Source of the DNA: Lentzea cavernae | Lineage (GTDB): Bacteria > Actinomycetota > Actinomycetes > Mycobacteriales > Pseudonocardiaceae | DNA: 64,000 bases | Assembly: GCF_014653695.1 (NCBI RefSeq) | Contig: NZ_BNAR01000007.1 | Span: 310,001 to 374,000 of the forward strand | Direction: 5' to 3' | Shown: positions 49,462 through 57,813 of the stretch, in pieces | Layout: every line of letters starts with the position of its first letter | Numbering within the stretch: position 1 is the stretch's first letter | Translations under genes and position numbers: made by a program | Notes under the pieces: model-generated | Told to the model about the DNA's origin: nothing | Database searches by the model: none | What the model saw: only the letters and a program-made list of their open reading frames with translations

Positions 49462-49833
49462 TCAGGCCGTCAGCTCACACCAGACGACCTTCTGACCAGC
49501 GCGTTCCAGGACGCCCCAGCTGTCGGAGAGGAGGGCGACGAGCTGGAGGCCCCAGCCGTCGGCGCGCGGCTCGGGGCGTGCGGCGGCGTCGTCGACGACC
49601 TCGATCAGCATCGTCTCCTCACCGCCCGCGATGCGCACGACCGGGCGGCCGCTGCCGTGGCAGACGGCGTTGGTGGTGAGCTCGTTGACGACCAGCACGA
49701 CGTCGGCGTGGTTGCCGCGATATCCGCAGGTGGAGGCCGCACGACGGGCGAACTCGCGCGCGAGCGCCACACCACCGCGCCGATCGGCGTCCGGCAGTGA
49801 GAAGACGGCCTCTCCGAGCGAACTCTTGGTCAC
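49462..49833 (-). CDS. RsbW-like ATP-binding anti-sigma kinase domain protein
   Basis: 123 residues from GTG 49833. A single HATPase_c_2 domain: GGVALAREFARRAASTCG, then N-box VVLVVNELTTNAVCHGSG, IEVVDDAAARPEP and GWGLQLVALLSDSWGV. This is the expanded Streptomyces-type family of small RsbW-like regulators. It likely acts on STAS proteins such as the one at 47569-47952 (inference). It precedes the kinase gene by 16 bp on the same strand, so the two may be cotranscribed. Confidence 0.92.
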   Translation of the reverse strand: MTKSSLGEAVFSLPDADRRGGVALAREFARRAASTCGYRGNHADVVLVVNELTTNAVCHGSGRPVVRIAGGEETMLIEVVDDAAARPEPRADGWGLQLVALLSDSWGVLERAGQKVVWCELTA

Positions 49834-49903
49834 CGCACCACAGTGCACCAACGGCGGTCGTGCGTGGAGACGCAGGCAAACCAGGCCGTCTGGTGCAGGT
49901 GCA

Positions 49904-50524
49904 TCAGTCGAGGAGGCCCTCGCGGCGGGCGATGGACACCGCTTCGAGCTGCGAGCGCGCTCCCAGCTTGTCGAGCACGTGCTGCACGTGGTTGCGCGCG
50001 GTGTTGCGGGCGACGCCGAGCCTGGTCGAGATCTGCTCGGGACCGGCACCGTCCGCGAGCAGCGACAACGTCTCCCGCTCCCGTGCTGTGAGCGTGGAGC
50101 CCGCGATCCCGACCCGTCCGGTCAGCCGGTCGAGCACGCCCGCGAGCAGCCTCGGGTCGAACACGACCTCGCCCGCGGCGACCTTGCGGACCGCCTCGAC
50201 CAGGTCGTCGAGCCGTGCCGACTTGAGCATCAGCCCCGATCCACCGGCCTCCGCGACGCGCGCGGCGACCGAGGCCGTCGCCTCGCCCGTCAGCACCAGG
50301 ACCTTGGCGCCCGCCTCGACGAACCGGCCGATCAACGCCGTGCCGTCGCCGTCGGGCAGTCTGCGGTCGAGGAGGACGACGTCGGGCCTGCCGCACTCCG
50401 CTTCCGCGAGCGCGGCGGCGACGGTGGACGCGCGGGCGATCACGTCGATCCCGGCGCGTTCCAGGGCCTGGCCGATCGCCTCGGCCACCATGTCGTGGTC
50501 CTCCACGAGAACCACTCTGGTCAT
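49904..50524 (-). CDS. NarL/FixJ-family response regulator
   Basis: 206 residues from ATG 50524. Receiver with EDHD, phosphoacceptor in VVLLDRRLPDGDG, T in VLTGEA and K in LMLKSA. The LuxR-type HTH is LTARERETLSLLADGAGPEQISTRLGVARNTARNHVQHVLDKLGA. It may be the DNA-binding output of the PAS kinase 460 bp away, since the kinase's own downstream receiver lacks one (inference). It lies 5 bp from the FAD oxidase stop. Confidence 0.94.
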   Translation of the reverse strand: MTRVVLVEDHDMVAEAIGQALERAGIDVIARASTVAAALAEAECGRPDVVLLDRRLPDGDGTALIGRFVEAGAKVLVLTGEATASVAARVAEAGGSGLMLKSARLDDLVEAVRKVAAGEVVFDPRLLAGVLDRLTGRVGIAGSTLTARERETLSLLADGAGPEQISTRLGVARNTARNHVQHVLDKLGARSQLEAVSIARREGLLD

Positions 50525-50529
50525 GGCCT

Positions 50530-51525
50530 TCAGCGTACGGCGTACCGGAAGTTCCGCGACCGCCCGACCACGAACGGCCGCACCGCCTCGAACACCTCTT
50601 CGTGCTGCTCTTCCACACCGAGCCGCGGTGAGATGAGCTTGATCAGGTGGGTGGCCCCGGTGCCGAGGGCAGCGCCGAGCGGGAGCACGCCGAGGAAGAT
50701 CTCGGCGCTGGAGTTCGCGGCGATCTCCCTCGCGCGCTGCAGCGCGTCCAGCGGCAGGTCTTGCAGCAGCACGTTGTCGCCCTGGTAGGCGTGCGGCGGC
50801 AGGGGTTTGCCGGCGGCCTCGGCGAACGGCTTCGCGCTGAACTCCTCCTTGAGCACGGGCGCGACGCGGAGGTGGTCGACGTCGAACGGTTTCGTGCTCG
50901 CGAAGGTGACGCGCACGACGTCGCCGAGGGTGGTGAGAGCCGGAGTGACGTGGCCGGGCAGGTCCCAGGTGTGGAACGCGTCGAACACCTCCCGCGCGTA
51001 CCGGACCTCGAAGAACATCTCGCCCGCGTGCACCTGGTCGATCGGCAGGAGCTCGAACTCGAGCGCGGTGACGACGTCACCGACCTCCTCCGTCTTGCGG
51101 ACGCGATCGCTCGCGAAGCCGAACTCCCTCGCCAGCACGCTGAACCCGCCGCCGAGCGTGTAGCCGACGACACCGACGTCGCTCGCGTCGCCGCTGAGCG
51201 GGGCGAGGCCGTGCGGGGCGGCCTGCTCGAGCACCTGCTGCCACACCGCGCCCGCCCCGGCCCTCGCGGTGCCGGCCGCGGTGTCGATCTCGACGGCGTT
51301 CATGCGCCTGGTGGAGATGAGGACGCCGGTCGTGGCGGTGGTCAGGCCGTGGCCGGTCGCCTGGACCGCGTGCTCCAGGCCGTGGCTCTCCGCGTGGCCG
51401 ACGGCGTCCTCGACGTCCTGCGCGGTCTCCACGGCGAAGATCACCTGCGGCTCGTGGCGGAGTCCGGTCTGGAACCCGCTGCGTTCGTCGTCGTAGCCGG
51501 CGTCTCCGGGGTAGAAGATCTGCAT
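50530..51525 (-). CDS. FAD-linked oxidase with an apparent internal deletion
   Basis: 331 residues from ATG 51525, short for FAD_binding_4/BBE oxidases (usually about 450). The N-terminal FAD fold is recognisable: HAVQATGHGLTTATTGVLISTRRM, GLAPLSGDASDVGVVGYTLGGGFSVLAREFG. After FASDRV the sequence jumps to DVVTALEFELLP, lacking about 30 residues that normally include the LFWALRGGGGNFG FAD-contact loop. The C-terminus ends VGRSRNFRYAVR without a BBE domain. The frame is intact. Activity is doubtful. Divergent from a LysR gene. Confidence 0.8.
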   Translation of the reverse strand: MQIFYPGDAGYDDERSGFQTGLRHEPQVIFAVETAQDVEDAVGHAESHGLEHAVQATGHGLTTATTGVLISTRRMNAVEIDTAAGTARAGAGAVWQQVLEQAAPHGLAPLSGDASDVGVVGYTLGGGFSVLAREFGFASDRVRKTEEVGDVVTALEFELLPIDQVHAGEMFFEVRYAREVFDAFHTWDLPGHVTPALTTLGDVVRVTFASTKPFDVDHLRVAPVLKEEFSAKPFAEAAGKPLPPHAYQGDNVLLQDLPLDALQRAREIAANSSAEIFLGVLPLGAALGTGATHLIKLISPRLGVEEQHEEVFEAVRPFVVGRSRNFRYAVR

Positions 51526-51581
51526 GTCTCCAGGGTTGCTGGCCTGTGTCTATATGTCCAAGATCTAGTTGTGCTGGCTCC

Positions 51582-51587
51582 TATAAT
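51582..51587 (+). promoter_or_regulatory. Consensus -10 box of the LysR gene (leaderless transcript likely)
   Basis: A perfect TATAAT lies at 51582-51587, ending eight bases before the ATG at 51596. Transcription starting 6-8 bases downstream of it would put the start codon at or next to the mRNA 5' end, as in many actinobacterial leaderless genes. No Shine-Dalgarno site precedes the ATG. Confidence 0.6.
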
Positions 51588-51595
51588 CGTTGGTT

Positions 51596-52465
51596 ATGGA
51601 GCTTCGGCAGCTGGAGTACTTCGTCGCGGTCGTGGAGGAGGGCTCCTTCACGCGGGCGGCGGAGCGGGTGCACGTCGCGCAGCCGGGGATCAGCGCGCAG
51701 ATCAGGCGGCTGGAGCGCGAACTCGGCCACGACCTGCTGGACCGGTCGGGGCGCTCCGTCACGCTGACCGACGTGGGCGCGGCGGTGCTGCCCTGGGCGC
51801 GGGCGGCGCTGGGATCGGTGGAGTCGGCCCGGCGGACCGTGGAGGAGATGGCCGGGCTGGTGCGCGGGGCCGTGCGCGTCGGGATGGTCGTCTCGTGCGG
51901 GATCATGGACCTGCCTGAGCTGCTGTCGTCGTTCCACTCCTCGTTCCCCTGCGTCGAGATCACGTTGTCGGAGGCCAACTCCGACGTGCTGATCTCGTCC
52001 CTTGTGGACGGTCTGCTGGACTTCGCGCTGATCGGGTACGCGGGTGCGGAGCCGGAGGGGCTGGCCGTCCGGGTGCTCGCCGACGAACCGCTCGTGGCCG
52101 CCGTCGCCTCTTCGGATCCCTGGTACGGCAGGGAGTCCGTTCCGCTGGACGAGTTGCTCGAGCGCGGATTGATCAGCCTGCCGCCGGGCACCGGGCTGCG
52201 CGGGGCGCTGGACGCGGCCTGCGGTGCGCGGCGGCCGCGGATCGCGTTCGAGGCGTCCGCACCGCCGATGGTGATCACGCTGGCGCAACGCGGGCTCGGT
52301 CCGGCGATCCTCGCGTCGTCGATGGTCTCCGGCCTGCACGCCGTGCGGATCACCGATCCCGTGCCGCACAGCAGGCTCGCCTTCGCGTGGCGGGCGGAGG
52401 GTCCGCACAGCCCGGCCGCGCGGGCGTTGATCGGGCTCGCGGAAAACCAGGTGACAACGATCTAG
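51596..52465 (+). CDS. LysR-family transcriptional regulator
   Basis: 289 residues from ATG 51596. HTH: MELRQLEYFVAVVEEGSFTRAAERVHVAQPGISAQIRRLERELG. The C-terminal substrate-binding domain starts at about 90 (VRVGMVVSCGIMDLPELLSSFHSSFP). It is divergent from the FAD-linked oxidase gene with a 70-bp gap, the standard arrangement of LysR with its target. The inducer is unknown. Confidence 0.94.
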   Translation: MELRQLEYFVAVVEEGSFTRAAERVHVAQPGISAQIRRLERELGHDLLDRSGRSVTLTDVGAAVLPWARAALGSVESARRTVEEMAGLVRGAVRVGMVVSCGIMDLPELLSSFHSSFPCVEITLSEANSDVLISSLVDGLLDFALIGYAGAEPEGLAVRVLADEPLVAAVASSDPWYGRESVPLDELLERGLISLPPGTGLRGALDAACGARRPRIAFEASAPPMVITLAQRGLGPAILASSMVSGLHAVRITDPVPHSRLAFAWRAEGPHSPAARALIGLAENQVTTI

Positions 52466-52580
52466 CGGGCCTGTCACGATCACCGCATGTTCCTGACGGC
52501 TGAGCACAACACGTACGCAGGTGTTCCTGTGTGCGCGCTCGCCGTTGCTCTGGCACAGCCGGCCGGCGCCCGACTCTGAC

Positions 52581-52617
52581 CCTCCACCAGTCCATCCTTC
52601 AGGACCACTGGAGGAGG
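52581..52617 (+). promoter_or_regulatory. Leader hairpin upstream of second EF-Tu gene
   Basis: CCTCCACCAGT (52581-52591) pairs with ACTGGAGGAGG (52607-52617) with one mismatch, around a 15-nt loop that holds a further GTCC/GGAC pair. It sits 59 bp before the EF-Tu start at 52676. A structured leader upstream of a translation factor gene could act in attenuation or autogenous control; it could also be the terminator of the upstream LysR gene. Confidence 0.5.
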
Positions 52618-52675
52618 GTCGTAGCGGTCCATCGGTTCTGAACCTCCAGCTGTGATTCCTGAGGGACTAGTAGCA

Positions 52676-53857
52676 ATGAAGCAAGAGTTCGTGCGCGCCA
52701 AGCCGCACCTCAACATCGGCACCATGGGTCACGTCGACCACGGCAAGACCACCCTGACCGCGGCCATCACCAAGGTCCTGTCCGAAAAGGACCCCTCGGG
52801 CACCATCTTCACGGCGTTCGACCGGATCGACCGGGCGCCCGAGGAGCTGGCCCGCGGCATCACGATCAACATCGCGCACGTCGAGTACGAGACGCCGACG
52901 CGTCACTACGCGCACGTCGACATGCCCGGCCACGCCGACTACGTGAAGAACATGATCACGGGTGCGGCGCAGCTGGACGGCGCGATCCTGGTGGTGTCCG
53001 CGGAGGACGGCACGATGCCGCAGACGCGCGAGCACGTGGTGCTGGCGCACCGCGTGGGCGTGCCGTACGTGGTGGTGGCGCTGAACAAGGCCGACGCGGT
53101 GAGCGACCCGGAACTGCTCGACCTGGTGGAGCTGGAGATCCGCGACCTGCTCTCGCAGTACGGCTTCGACGGCGACGCCACCCCGGTCGTGCGGGTGTCC
53201 GGCCTGCGCGCGCTGGAAGGCGACCCGAAGTGGGTGCGGTCCGTGGTGTCGTTGCTCGACGCCGTGGACTCGCACGTGCCGGTGCCGGAGCGGGATCTGA
53301 GTGGCGCGTTCCTGATGCCGATCGAGAACGTCCTGACCATCACCGGTCGCGGCACCGTCGTGACCGGCGCGGTGGAGCGGGGCGTGCTCGGCGTCGGCGA
53401 CACGGTCGAGGTGCTCGGCCTCGGCTCGGCGGTGACCTCGGTCGCCACCGGCATCGAGACGTTCGGCAAGCCGATGCGGCAGGCCCAGGCGGGAGACAAC
53501 GCCGCGGTGCTGCTGCGCGGCGTGAAGCGCGGCGACGTCCGGCGCGGCCAGGTCCTGGCCCTGCCGGGCAGCGTCGCACCGCACACCCGGTTCCGCGCGA
53601 CCGTGTACCTGCTCTCGCACGCCGAGGGCGGCAGGCACACCGGTATCGCGTCGAACTACCGCCCGCAGTTCCACTTCCGCACCGGCGACGTCGTCGGCGT
53701 GGTGGAGCTCGACAGGACGCTGGCCCTGCCAGGTGACACCGTCGAGGTCGTGGTGGAGCTGGGCAAGGCGGTGGCGATGGACACCGGGCTGGGCTTCGCG
53801 ATCCGCGAGGGCGGCAAGACCGTGGGTGCCGGCACGGTCGGCGAGATCCTCGCCTAG
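52676..53857 (+). CDS. tuf: Divergent second elongation factor Tu (candidate elfamycin-resistant type)
   Basis: 393 residues from ATG 52676, the standard EF-Tu length. G motifs are intact: G1 GHVDHGKT, switch RGITI, G3 DMPGHAD, G4 NKAD and G5 SGLRAL. The gene stands alone, not in the str operon, and the protein departs from housekeeping EF-Tu at many conserved sites (DMPGHADYV for DCPGHADYI; HTGIASNYRPQFHF for HTPFFNNYRPQFYF). In the helix after MPQTREH it reads VVLAHRVGVP, so E. coli positions L120 and Q124 are V and R; Q124 changes are known kirromycin-resistance sites. It is probably a conditional or resistance EF-Tu like the tuf2/tuf3 copies of Streptomyces (inference). Confidence 0.92.
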   Translation: MKQEFVRAKPHLNIGTMGHVDHGKTTLTAAITKVLSEKDPSGTIFTAFDRIDRAPEELARGITINIAHVEYETPTRHYAHVDMPGHADYVKNMITGAAQLDGAILVVSAEDGTMPQTREHVVLAHRVGVPYVVVALNKADAVSDPELLDLVELEIRDLLSQYGFDGDATPVVRVSGLRALEGDPKWVRSVVSLLDAVDSHVPVPERDLSGAFLMPIENVLTITGRGTVVTGAVERGVLGVGDTVEVLGLGSAVTSVATGIETFGKPMRQAQAGDNAAVLLRGVKRGDVRRGQVLALPGSVAPHTRFRATVYLLSHAEGGRHTGIASNYRPQFHFRTGDVVGVVELDRTLALPGDTVEVVVELGKAVAMDTGLGFAIREGGKTVGAGTVGEILA

Positions 53858-53896
53858 GCGGCGGCGACGGCCCGAGAAGGTGGTCGCGCTGCCTTT

Positions 53897-53934
53897 GAAA
53901 GCGTGGTGGGACATGCCTGTCCCACCACGCTTTC
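53897..53934. terminator. 16-bp perfect hairpin between convergent genes
   Basis: GAAAGCGTGGTGGGAC (53897-53912) and GTCCCACCACGCTTTC (53919-53934) form a perfect stem with a 6-nt ATGCCT loop. It lies 39 bp after the EF-Tu stop and 1 bp before the stop of the convergent small gene, so it acts as a bidirectional terminator. Confidence 0.9.
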
Positions 53935-53935
53935 G

Positions 53936-54331
53936 TCATTCCACAGTCAACTCGGCGCGCAGATCGGCGTTGTCGGGTCTGGGATACGAGCGGGACAGGT
54001 AGAGCTCGTCGAGCGGCCGGACGAGCAGCATCAGCTCACGGGCGGCTTGAGCGGGCAAGGCGTGCAGGGCGAGGCGCAGGATCGTGCGGTGCTCGTCCGG
54101 TCCGTCGTCCTCGCAGCACGGACAGGACGACGAGTCGGGTGCGGGGCCGTTGATGGCGCGGATCGTTCCGTGCACGAACTTCGACCAGGTCGTGAGCGCC
54201 CGGGCTGTCGAGCCGGGGCCGAAGTGGGTTCGTTCGAACGCGGCGATGGCGCGCATCGCGGGTGCGGAGATCCCGGAGATCGGACGAGTCGGACTGGTCC
54301 GCTGCTGGCGGACGGGGCGCCTACGCGGCAT
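53936..54331 (-). CDS. Conserved actinobacterial hypothetical with CPCC motif
   Basis: 131 residues from ATG 54331 with GAAAGGG upstream. After a basic N-terminus (MPRRRPVRQQRTS) it shows AFERTHFGPGSTARALTTW, CPCCEDD, and HRTILRLALHALPAQAARELMLLVRPLDELYLSRSYP. Related sequences with CPCC followed by an ILR.AL.ALP..AARELR..V.PLD helix are familiar from actinomycetes but have no assigned function. The cysteine cluster could bind zinc. Confidence 0.72.
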   Translation of the reverse strand: MPRRRPVRQQRTSPTRPISGISAPAMRAIAAFERTHFGPGSTARALTTWSKFVHGTIRAINGPAPDSSSCPCCEDDGPDEHRTILRLALHALPAQAARELMLLVRPLDELYLSRSYPRPDNADLRAELTVE

Positions 54332-54389
54332 GGCCCTTTCGGTTGGTCATGCCGCCGATCCTAGCCGGACCCGTCGCTCACCGAGTGCG

Positions 54390-55340
54390 TCACACCCCGA
54401 GCAGAGGCACGACCTGCTTGGCCCAGAACTCGAAGAACCCCTGCTGGTCGGGCCCGATCTGCTGGACGTAGACCTCGTCGAACCCGGCCTCGGCGAACTC
54501 CCTGACCTTCTCCGCGTACTTCTCGGGGTCGGGGCCGCACGGGATCGCGTCGCGGATCATGTCCGGCGTGACGAGTTCGGACGCCTGCTCGAAGTGCTTG
54601 GGCGTCGGCAGCACCTGGGCGAGCTCGCCGGGTAGGCCGTCGTTGGGCCACAGGCGGTGCGCGGTCGCGACAGCGTCCTCTTCGGACTCCGCCCAGCACA
54701 CCTTGAGCCCGCTCTGCGCCGGTCCGCGGCCGCCCTCGGCGCGGTACTTCTCCACCAGGTCGCCGGCCGGGCCGACGCACACGTAGCCGTCGCCGCAGCG
54801 GGCCGCCAGCTTGACCGCCTTCGGGCCGAACGCGGAGACGTAGATCGGCACCGGGCGTTCGGGCACGGTGTAGATGCGGGCGTTCTCGACGGTGTAGTGC
54901 TTGCCGTGGTGGGTGACCTCGTCGCCCTGGTGCAGCGTGCGGATGAGGCCGATAGCCTCCTCCAGCATCTCGAGCCGCACGTCCGCGGACGGCCAGCGGT
55001 CGCCCAGCACGTGCTCGTTCAGGGCCTCGCCGCTGCCGACGCCGAGCACGAACCTGCCCTCGGTCTGCACGGCCGCGGTGGCGGCGGCCTGCGCGATGAC
55101 GGCCGGGTGGATGCGGACGGTCGGGCAGGTGACGGCCGTGGTGATGGGCAGCGTCACGGCCTCGGACAGCGCGCCGATCGTGCCCCAGACGAACGGCGAC
55201 TGGCCCTGTTCGTCGTTCCACGGGTGGAAGTGGTCGGAGATCCACAGCGCCTCGAAGCCGTGCTCCTGGGCCATGCGGGCGTTGCGGACCAGCTCGCGCG
55301 GCCCGTGCTCTTCTGACGAAAGGAAATAGCCCAGTTTCAC
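54390..55340 (-). CDS. F420-dependent LLM-class oxidoreductase (FGD-like)
   Basis: 316 residues from GTG 55340 (VKLGYFLSSEEHGPRELV), GTGA overlapping the oxidase stop. The F420-dependent G6PDH-like subfamily is indicated by MAQEHGFEALWISDHFHPWNDEQGQSPFVWGTIGAL, TAVTCPTVRIHPAVIAQAAAT, GRFVLGVGSGEALNEHV and VSAFGPKAVKLAARCGDGYV. It should use coenzyme F420 in hydride transfer; the substrate need not be glucose-6-phosphate. Last gene of a tightly overlapping operon that contains a TPP-dependent oxidase. Confidence 0.92.
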   Translation of the reverse strand: MKLGYFLSSEEHGPRELVRNARMAQEHGFEALWISDHFHPWNDEQGQSPFVWGTIGALSEAVTLPITTAVTCPTVRIHPAVIAQAAATAAVQTEGRFVLGVGSGEALNEHVLGDRWPSADVRLEMLEEAIGLIRTLHQGDEVTHHGKHYTVENARIYTVPERPVPIYVSAFGPKAVKLAARCGDGYVCVGPAGDLVEKYRAEGGRGPAQSGLKVCWAESEEDAVATAHRLWPNDGLPGELAQVLPTPKHFEQASELVTPDMIRDAIPCGPDPEKYAEKVREFAEAGFDEVYVQQIGPDQQGFFEFWAKQVVPLLGV

Positions 55341-57094
55341 GGCAGCAACTCCTGGATCTTGGTTTTGAGCCCGCGCGCCATGAAGTCCCACGCGTCCGGG
55401 TCGCCGCGCAGCACGGCCTCGGTCATGTCCTTGATCTGCTCGAACGTCGCGTGCGGCGGGATCGGCGGCACGTTCGGGTCGCAGCGCACGTCGAGGACGG
55501 TCGAACCGTCGAACGCGAGTGCGGTCTCCCACGCCGTGCCGAGCTGCGCCGGGTCGTTGATCTCGATGCCCTGCAGGCCGATCGACCGCGCGAAGGAGGC
55601 GTAGGAGATGTCCGGGAGCGACTGCGACTCCTCGAACTTCGGGGCTCCGCCCATCGCGCGCAGCTCCCACGTGACCTGGTTGAGGTCATTGTTGTGGAAC
55701 ACGCACACCACGCACCGGATGCCGTATCGCCGCAGCGTCAACAGCTCCGCCATGCCGTTCATCTGCATCGCGCCATCCCCGACCAACGCGATCAGCGGCC
55801 GGTTCGGCTGCGCGAAGGCGGCACCCAACGCGTACGGCACGGCGCAGCCCATCGTGGCGAGCGTGCCGGACAGCGACGACCGGACGTTGCCGCGGATCTT
55901 GAGCAGCCGGGCGTACCAGTTCGTCGCCGAACCCGAGTCAGCGGTGACGATCGCGTTGTGCGGCAGGCGTTTCGAGAGCTCGGAGACGATCCGCATCGGG
56001 TTCACGGGATCGGCGGGCACCTGCGCCTGCCGATCGAGGACCTCCCACCAGCGTTCGACGTTCTTCTCGATCGTCTCCCGCCACGAGCGGTCGGTCTTCT
56101 GCTCCAGCAACGGGATCAGCGCGCGCAACGTCTCGCGCGCGTCGCCGACGAGGTTGACCTCGGTCGGGTAGCGCATGCCGATCGCCCGGCCGTCGACGTC
56201 GATCTGCACACCGCGCGCCTTGCCGTACTCAGGCAGGAACTGCGAGTACGGGAAGTTGGAGCCGACGATCAGCAAACGGTCGCAGTCGCGCATCATCTCG
56301 TAGGACGGCCGGGTGCCGAGCAGCCCGATCGACCCCGTCACGTACGGCAGGTCGTCGGGCAGCACGTCCTTGCCCAGCAACGCCTTCGCTACGCCCGCCC
56401 CGAGCAGGTCGGCGACCGCGCGCACCTCCTCGGCGGCCTCGCGCGCGCCCTGACCGATCAGGATCGCGACCTTCTCACCGCTGTTGAGCACCTCCGCCGC
56501 GCGCCGGACGTCGTCCAGTGCGGGCACGACGGTCGAGCGCGGACGGGACGGCGGGCTCGACGGGATGTACTTGAACTCGTGCTTCGGCGGGGAGTAGTCC
56601 TGCTCCTGCACGTCGTTCGGGATGATCAGCACGGCGGGCGCGCGGTCGGCCTGGGCCGTGCGCATCGCCCGGTCCAGCGCGTTCGGCAGCTGCTCGGGCA
56701 CCGTGACGTCGATCAGGAACGAGGCGACGTCGCGGAACAACGAGTGCAGGTCGACTTCCTGCTGGAAGCTGCCGCCCTGCGCGGTGCGGGCGGTCTGGCC
56801 GACGATCGCGACGACCGGCACGCGGTCGAGCTTCGCGTCGTACAGCCCGTTGAGCAGGTGGATCGCGCCCGGTCCCGAGGTCGCGAGGCACACGCCCACG
56901 TCACCGCTGAACTTGGCGAAACCGACGGCGGCGAGCGCGGCCATCTCCTCGTGGCGGGTCTGGACGAACTTCGGGTCGTTGTCCGCCTTGCCGAACGCCG
57001 CCACGATCCCGTTGATGCCGTCGCCGGGGTACGCGAACACCTGCTTGACGCCCCAGTCGCGCAGGCGTTGCACCACGAAGTCCCCGACGGTCAT
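55337..57094 (-). CDS. TPP-dependent pyruvate oxidase/dehydrogenase-like enzyme
   Basis: 585 residues from ATG 57094 (MTVGDFVVQRLRDWGVKQVFAYPGDGINGIVAAF), coupled to the upstream gene by ATGA. The catalytic glutamate is in QTRHEEMAALAAVGFAKF. The TPP/Mg motif is LVGDGAMQMNGMAELLTLRRYG...CVFHNNDLNQVTWE. The FAD-like middle domain has ILIGQGAREAAEEVRAVADLLG. Sequence type matches PoxB-like quinone-dependent pyruvate dehydrogenases rather than acetolactate synthase. It converts pyruvate to acetate or acetyl-phosphate with electron transfer; the C-terminal membrane-binding helix of E. coli PoxB is not evident. Confidence 0.9.
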   Translation of the reverse strand: MTVGDFVVQRLRDWGVKQVFAYPGDGINGIVAAFGKADNDPKFVQTRHEEMAALAAVGFAKFSGDVGVCLATSGPGAIHLLNGLYDAKLDRVPVVAIVGQTARTAQGGSFQQEVDLHSLFRDVASFLIDVTVPEQLPNALDRAMRTAQADRAPAVLIIPNDVQEQDYSPPKHEFKYIPSSPPSRPRSTVVPALDDVRRAAEVLNSGEKVAILIGQGAREAAEEVRAVADLLGAGVAKALLGKDVLPDDLPYVTGSIGLLGTRPSYEMMRDCDRLLIVGSNFPYSQFLPEYGKARGVQIDVDGRAIGMRYPTEVNLVGDARETLRALIPLLEQKTDRSWRETIEKNVERWWEVLDRQAQVPADPVNPMRIVSELSKRLPHNAIVTADSGSATNWYARLLKIRGNVRSSLSGTLATMGCAVPYALGAAFAQPNRPLIALVGDGAMQMNGMAELLTLRRYGIRCVVCVFHNNDLNQVTWELRAMGGAPKFEESQSLPDISYASFARSIGLQGIEINDPAQLGTAWETALAFDGSTVLDVRCDPNVPPIPPHATFEQIKDMTEAVLRGDPDAWDFMARGLKTKIQELLP

Positions 57095-57813
57095 CCGGAG
57101 TTCCCTTCCAGCACGTAGACCGTGTAGGCGGAACGGATGATCGGCTGGGCGACGTTGCGCACCCGCACCCCGCCGGGCGTCAGGCCCTGCTCGGTGCCGA
57201 AGTGCGCGTGGCCGTGGACGGCGAGGTGCGCGCCGTTCTTGTCGATGGCCTCGCCGAGCAGGTACGAGCCGAGGAACGGGTAGATCTCCGGCGGCTCGCC
57301 CCGCAACGTGTCCGGCACCGGCGCGTAGTGCGTCAGCGCGACCTTGATGTCGGTGTCCAGTTCGGACAGAGCACCGTCGAGGTTCTCGGCGATGTCGCAG
57401 GTGTGCTGGATGAACGTTTTCATCTCGCGCTCGCCGAACGCGCTGCCGCACTTGCCCGCGAACCCGCCGCCGAACCCCTTCACGCCCGCGACGCCGATCG
57501 AGCAGCCGTTGACCCGGTGGGTGAAGGTCGTGCCTTCCAGCACGACGATGCCCTTGTCCTCCAAGGTCTTCGTGACTTCGAGCGGCTTGTCGTCCTGGTG
57601 GTCGTGGTTGCCCAGCACGGCGACGACGGGCACCGGCAGGTCCGCGAACTCGTCCGCGACCACCTCGGCCTCGACGACCGTGCCGTGACGGGTCAGGTCG
57701 CCCGCCAGCAACAGGATGTCGGCGTGCTCGCCGACCTTCTCCAAGGCCGGACGCAGGTGCCCGCGCATGTCCTCGCCGAGGTGGATGTCCCCGACCGCAG
57801 CGACTCGGATCAT
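57091..57813 (-). CDS. Calcineurin-like metallophosphoesterase
   Basis: 240 residues from ATG 57813. All metal motifs are present: GDIHLG, GDLTRHG, GNHDHQ, LTHYAP and HGHAHFG. The insert KGFGGGFAGKCGSAFGEREM is typical of a bacterial subgroup of unknown substrate. ATGA overlaps on both sides tie it to the BON-domain gene upstream and the TPP enzyme gene downstream. Soluble; probably acts on a nucleotide or phosphorylated metabolite. Confidence 0.93.
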   Translation of the reverse strand: MIRVAAVGDIHLGEDMRGHLRPALEKVGEHADILLLAGDLTRHGTVVEAEVVADEFADLPVPVVAVLGNHDHQDDKPLEVTKTLEDKGIVVLEGTTFTHRVNGCSIGVAGVKGFGGGFAGKCGSAFGEREMKTFIQHTCDIAENLDGALSELDTDIKVALTHYAPVPDTLRGEPPEIYPFLGSYLLGEAIDKNGAHLAVHGHAHFGTEQGLTPGGVRVRNVAQPIIRSAYTVYVLEGNSG

